Of a stretch of 64,000 bases of DNA, positions 61,353-64,000 are shown in pieces (position 1 is the first letter of the stretch; each line of letters begins with the position of its first letter). Source of the stretch: Bacteroidales bacterium (GTDB lineage: Bacteria > Bacteroidota > Bacteroidia > Bacteroidales > F082); NCBI GenBank assembly GCA_028277395.1, contig JANQGJ010000055.1:1-64000 (forward strand), given 5' to 3'. Position numbers and translations under genes: made by a program. Under the pieces are notes generated by a model. The model was not told the DNA's origin. It ran no database searches and saw only the letters and a program-made list of their open reading frames with translations.

Positions 61353-62750
61353 ATGAAGAGTAGTATTGAAAATAATTCATTTTTGTCAAACTCCGAAAAA
61401 ATTGCTTTTGATGAGCAACACAGGAGCAAGATAAAGTTCAATATGTCGCAATACTATACTGCAGTAGAGAAAGGAAAAAGTATATTTAGTGATTTGGATG
61501 TTGCTCGTGAAAGGGCTGGATATTACAAATACAAAGTAATTAATGAACTTGATCGTTATTTAATAGAATTTGAAGATAATTTTATTTCCAACGGAGGTAA
61601 AATAATATGGGCACAAAACTCTGATGAAGCTTTAGCGGAAATAAAGAAAATAACAGAAAAGCATAATATTAAATCGGCTGTTAAATCTAAATCAATGACA
61701 ACCGAGGAAATTGAACTGAACAAGGCTCTTGAGAAGGATGGAATTGATATATTGGAAACGGATCTTGGTGAATTTATAGTTCAGCAGGCAGGGCAAAAAC
61801 CTTATCATATAGTTACACCAGCCATGCATATGTCGAAAGAGGATGTGGCTAAGTTGTACAATGAAAAATTCAACACTTCGGAAGATCTTACACCTGAGGA
61901 GCTGACAAATTACACACGTGATCTGTTGAGACAAAAGTTTACATCAGCTGATCTGGGAATTACCGGAGCGAACTTTTTGATTGCTGATACAGGATCCATT
62001 GCTGTTACCGAAAACGAAGGAAACGGAATGTTATCCATGTCGTTTCCAAAAGTTCATATTGCCATAGCCGGAATTGAAAAAATAATACCTAAACTGGAAG
62101 ATCTTGATCTATACTGGCCATTGCTGGCTACCCATGGAACAGGACAACCAATGACAGTTTATAATTCAATTATCAGTGGTCCGCGAAAAAGTGATGAAGA
62201 GGATGGTCCTGAAAATATGTATTTAATTTTGCTGGATAACGGACGTACTAAATTATTGAAAGAAGAGCGTCAGCGTCAGGCATTGTCATGCATAAGATGC
62301 GGAGCCTGTTTAAACGTATGTCCCGTTTATAAAAATATCGGTGGACATACTTATAATACAACGTATAGCGGACCAATTGGCTCTGTTATAACACCATATC
62401 TTGCAGGTATAAAGAAATTCAAACATCTAAGTTTTGCCTCATCGTTATGTGGAAGCTGTACAACAGTATGCCCGGTGAAAATTCCCATACACGAATTATT
62501 ACTAATTAACAGAAATCATTCTGTAAAAAGAGGTCATCATACCTTCTTTGAAAAACAAACAATTATATTGTCATCAAGAGTACTACGGTCACGCAAAATG
62601 CTTGATCTGTTATCAGGTGGAACAAAAAACAAACTGATGAAAATGGCAATATCAAAATCCTGGGGCCCGCGCCGTGAACTTCCTGAAATTGCTACAAAAT
62701 CATTTAGCGAGCAATGGAAGGAAATGGAGAAGGAGAGGGGAGAGAACTAG
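61353..62750 (+). CDS. LutB-like iron-sulfur protein (LUD domain)
   Basis: The 465-residue protein has a LUD domain in its first part ('ITGANFLIADTGSIAVTENEGNG' near residue 200) and a C-terminal iron-sulfur region: CIRCGACLNVCP near residue 313 and CGSCTTVCP near 369, each suited to a [4Fe-4S] cluster. This is the LutB layout, the iron-sulfur subunit of the LutABC lactate-oxidising complex. Its usual partners LutA and LutC are not adjacent. The ATG is 7 bases after rpiB, so the two are probably co-transcribed. Confidence 0.92.
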   Translation: MKSSIENNSFLSNSEKIAFDEQHRSKIKFNMSQYYTAVEKGKSIFSDLDVARERAGYYKYKVINELDRYLIEFEDNFISNGGKIIWAQNSDEALAEIKKITEKHNIKSAVKSKSMTTEEIELNKALEKDGIDILETDLGEFIVQQAGQKPYHIVTPAMHMSKEDVAKLYNEKFNTSEDLTPEELTNYTRDLLRQKFTSADLGITGANFLIADTGSIAVTENEGNGMLSMSFPKVHIAIAGIEKIIPKLEDLDLYWPLLATHGTGQPMTVYNSIISGPRKSDEEDGPENMYLILLDNGRTKLLKEERQRQALSCIRCGACLNVCPVYKNIGGHTYNTTYSGPIGSVITPYLAGIKKFKHLSFASSLCGSCTTVCPVKIPIHELLLINRNHSVKRGHHTFFEKQTIILSSRVLRSRKMLDLLSGGTKNKLMKMAISKSWGPRRELPEIATKSFSEQWKEMEKERGEN

Positions 62751-62829
62751 GAATTGGAACACAGTAATTGTTCTGAACAGTAAAAATTATAAATTCAATT
62801 AATTATACCAATAACAATATTGGATTTTG

Positions 62830-62899
62830 TTATTCTTCAATAATATCAAATTCATCTACAATTAAGCATTTTTCCAAATAGATAACATTATCACCAATT
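62830..62899 (-). pseudogene. Short frame-shifted continuation of the RHS-like tail
   Basis: In a different frame from the RHS-like fragment, the minus strand reads IGDNVIYLEKCLIVDEFD followed by IIEE and a stop at 62830-62832. One extra T in the T8 run (A8 at 62900-62907 on the plus strand) would join it to the fragment above. It may be an original C-terminus lost by slippage, or the end of a separate remnant. Confidence 0.35.
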
Positions 62900-63161
62900 A
62901 AAAAAAACCTCCTATATCTCCTTCAAGTCCTACAAATTTACCGCCAATATCGCTTACAATAGCTACTGCACCAAAAAAAGGATTAAAACTTTTAAAAGGT
63001 CCAATTCCAAAACCTGGTGGGAGAAATAATGAGCTATGTAAATAATTTGCTAATGTTTTTAATTTCTTGTTTATGTCATTAACAATTAAATCATGCCTCC
63101 AATCATTAAACATTACCACAAACGCAGCAGAAACAGCACCATTGGAAAATTTACCACCACT
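62898..63161 (-). pseudogene. RHS/polymorphic-toxin-like C-terminal remnant
   Basis: Translated on the minus strand from just after the lipoprotein stop, the frame reads SGGKFSNGAVSAAFVVMFND and continues for 87 residues in all. 'GGKFSNGAVSAAFV' is close to the GGKFANGAVTaAFv signature near the C-terminal end of RHS-repeat core proteins. The fragment has no start codon of its own before the signature (an ATG at 63119 lies inside it), is in the same frame as the preceding lipoprotein, and ends at TAA 62898-62900. It looks like a displaced toxin tail, left behind when a new tail and immunity gene were inserted upstream. Confidence 0.6.
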
Positions 63162-63743
63162 TTAATCAATAACATCAGGTAGTTCTTGTAATTTGTTACC
63201 CTTTACTCTAATTAAAGAATCATAATGGTTTAAAAAATATTTTCTTTGATTATTACTTAGTTCATGATTTATATATTTATAATAGTATTTACCACGAATA
63301 AATATTTTATGTAAATCATCAAAAAGAGCAGCTTTATAGAAATATAAGGTATCAGAACTTTTACCTAAAGAAAGAATATATAAAAATCCTTCACTTTCAT
63401 ATTTTTTGTATAATTCTCTTGGTATATAAAATGTATCTTTTTCGTTTAGTTCTATTTCAAAAGAGTGCTTATAAACAGTATCAAAATCGGTTTTTATGAT
63501 ACTGTTTTGTAAATCAGGTATTATTTTAGTATAATTTTTCAAATACCAAGGATAATATTTCCAACCAATAGTATCGATTTTATAGTAATTACTCATTTTT
63601 TCAAGGCTAAAATCTAATAATTTATCTTGAGGTAATTTTGATTTGTTTTCAATACAAGATTGAGTAAAAAATGAAGAAAACAAAATGATAGAAAACAAAA
63701 TAATTGATTTAATTCCCGAATATTTGTTCGTATGCTGCATCAT
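63162..63743 (-). CDS. Lipoprotein, possibly an immunity protein
   Basis: The protein of 193 residues starts at ATG 63743 or 63740, giving a lipoprotein signal (SIILFSIILFSSFFTQSC, lipid Cys near residue 29). An in-frame ATG at 63839 would add 32 residues without signal character and deepen the overlap with the upstream gene. The body is charged, with many Tyr and Lys residues, without a recognised motif. It starts inside the preceding partial gene (overlap of about 35 bases) and is followed in frame by an RHS-like remnant. This placement, between a possible toxin gene end and a displaced toxin tail, is typical of immunity genes in polymorphic toxin loci. The function is inferred from context. 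Confidence 0.65.
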   Translation of the reverse strand: MMQHTNKYSGIKSIILFSIILFSSFFTQSCIENKSKLPQDKLLDFSLEKMSNYYKIDTIGWKYYPWYLKNYTKIIPDLQNSIIKTDFDTVYKHSFEIELNEKDTFYIPRELYKKYESEGFLYILSLGKSSDTLYFYKAALFDDLHKIFIRGKYYYKYINHELSNNQRKYFLNHYDSLIRVKGNKLQELPDVID

Positions 63744-63999
63744 ATGCTGATTGATTATATATTTTAATACTAATATAGGAATCTTGGCCTTTAATTGTAA
63801 ATTCTCCAAAACCAGACATTCCAATAATTTGATAATCATTAAATCTTACTTCATAAAAGTAAGTAGATCTCAGTTTTGAATTATTAATTACAGTAATTTT
63901 TGCTGCATTATTACCATATGAAGTAGAATATTTAGCTGTTGTTTCATAATATTCCAGATCTACATTACTATAATTAAAACAGTAACATACATTGTCTAT
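63709..63999 (-). CDS. Partial gene running off the right edge, C-terminal end
   Basis: On the minus strand an open frame runs from the window edge to TAA at 63709-63711. Its 96 residues are beta-rich (for example 'TAKYSTSYGNNAAKITVINN' and 'FGEFTIKGQDSYISIKIYNQ'). The C-terminus overlaps the start of the lipoprotein gene by about 35 bases, so the two are coupled. The family cannot be named from this piece; it might be the tip of a polymorphic toxin or a secreted protein. Confidence 0.55.
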   Translation of the reverse strand: MDNVCYCFNYSNVDLEYYETTAKYSTSYGNNAAKITVINNSKLRSTYFYEVRFNDYQIIGMSGFGEFTIKGQDSYISIKIYNQSAYDAAYEQIFGN

Positions 64000-64000
64000 T

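Noticed and set aside
62756..62774. Terminator after the LutB-like gene
   Set aside because: GAACA/TGTTC forms only a five-pair stem with no T-run.

Overview
The window looks like chromosomal DNA from a low-GC member of the Bacteroidota. The evidence is a SusC/SusD pair, three secreted proteins with type IX secretion (T9SS) C-terminal sorting tails, a DUF4175 - ybeY - mnmG cluster, a MoxR/DUF58/DUF4129/DUF4350 operon, and many promoters of the Bacteroidota type (-7 box TAnnTTTG, sometimes with TTTG near -33). I cannot place it below phylum with confidence; a Bacteroidales/Marinilabiliales-like organism is a reasonable guess. No rRNA genes, insertion sequences, integrases or CRISPR arrays were seen. 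There is one tRNA, tRNA-Cys.

Layout. 1-0.5 kb: a four-helix-bundle (S23/IVP family) gene bracketed by a 14-bp tandem array and an inverted copy of the same unit. 0.5-9.8 kb: a secreted sugar-active protein, then an RDD gene divergent from a SpoIIM-like / membrane protein / DUF4129 / DUF4350 / MoxR / DUF58 operon and a cysteine-rich protein. 9.8-12.0 kb: a Fic protein whose leader carries a 24-bp tandem repeat array, plus a small unknown gene. 12.2-18.3 kb: an apparent nickel-uptake operon (nikR, TonB receptor, binding lipoprotein, FecCD permease, ATPase, methyltransferase) with a 28-bp dyad overlapping the nikR promoter and start. 18.5-20.4 kb: a glycoside hydrolase family 3 gene cut off after its N-terminus and replaced by a DarT-DarG DNA ADP-ribosylation toxin-antitoxin pair. 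20.6 kb: tRNA-Cys with promoter and terminator. 21-29.7 kb: a LacI regulator, SusC, SusD and a PNGase F-like secreted protein, probably a glycoprotein-deglycosylation locus. 29.9-34.8 kb: a TPR/LuxR-type regulator and a secreted repeat protein.

35-41.3 kb: CWC protein, folB, gltX, an S9 peptidase and an M1 peptidase. 41.4-55.7 kb: a mostly rightward housekeeping block (DUF4175, ybeY, mnmG, methyltransferase, NtrY-like kinase, flippase, hemW). Two consensus parS sites lie at the very start of mnmG and of the following methyltransferase gene. 55.7-60.2 kb: leftward genes (a 58-residue membrane protein, PepSY protein, His-rich lipoprotein, MORN-like protein, lipoprotein, nadA). 60.2-60.9 kb: a very AT-rich gap between divergent nadA and rpiB with several near-DnaA-box sequences, a candidate origin only 13-15 kb from the parS pair. 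60.9-62.8 kb: rpiB and a LutB-type iron-sulfur protein. 62.8-64 kb: a leftward partial gene, a lipoprotein and an RHS/polymorphic-toxin-like C-terminal remnant, which looks like the tail of a toxin-immunity array running off the window.

The most interesting points are the parS sites built into two start codons near a candidate origin, the repeat array in the fic leader, the DarTG module grafted onto a GH3 leader, the NikR operon with its extra methyltransferase, and the decaying polymorphic-toxin tail at the right edge.
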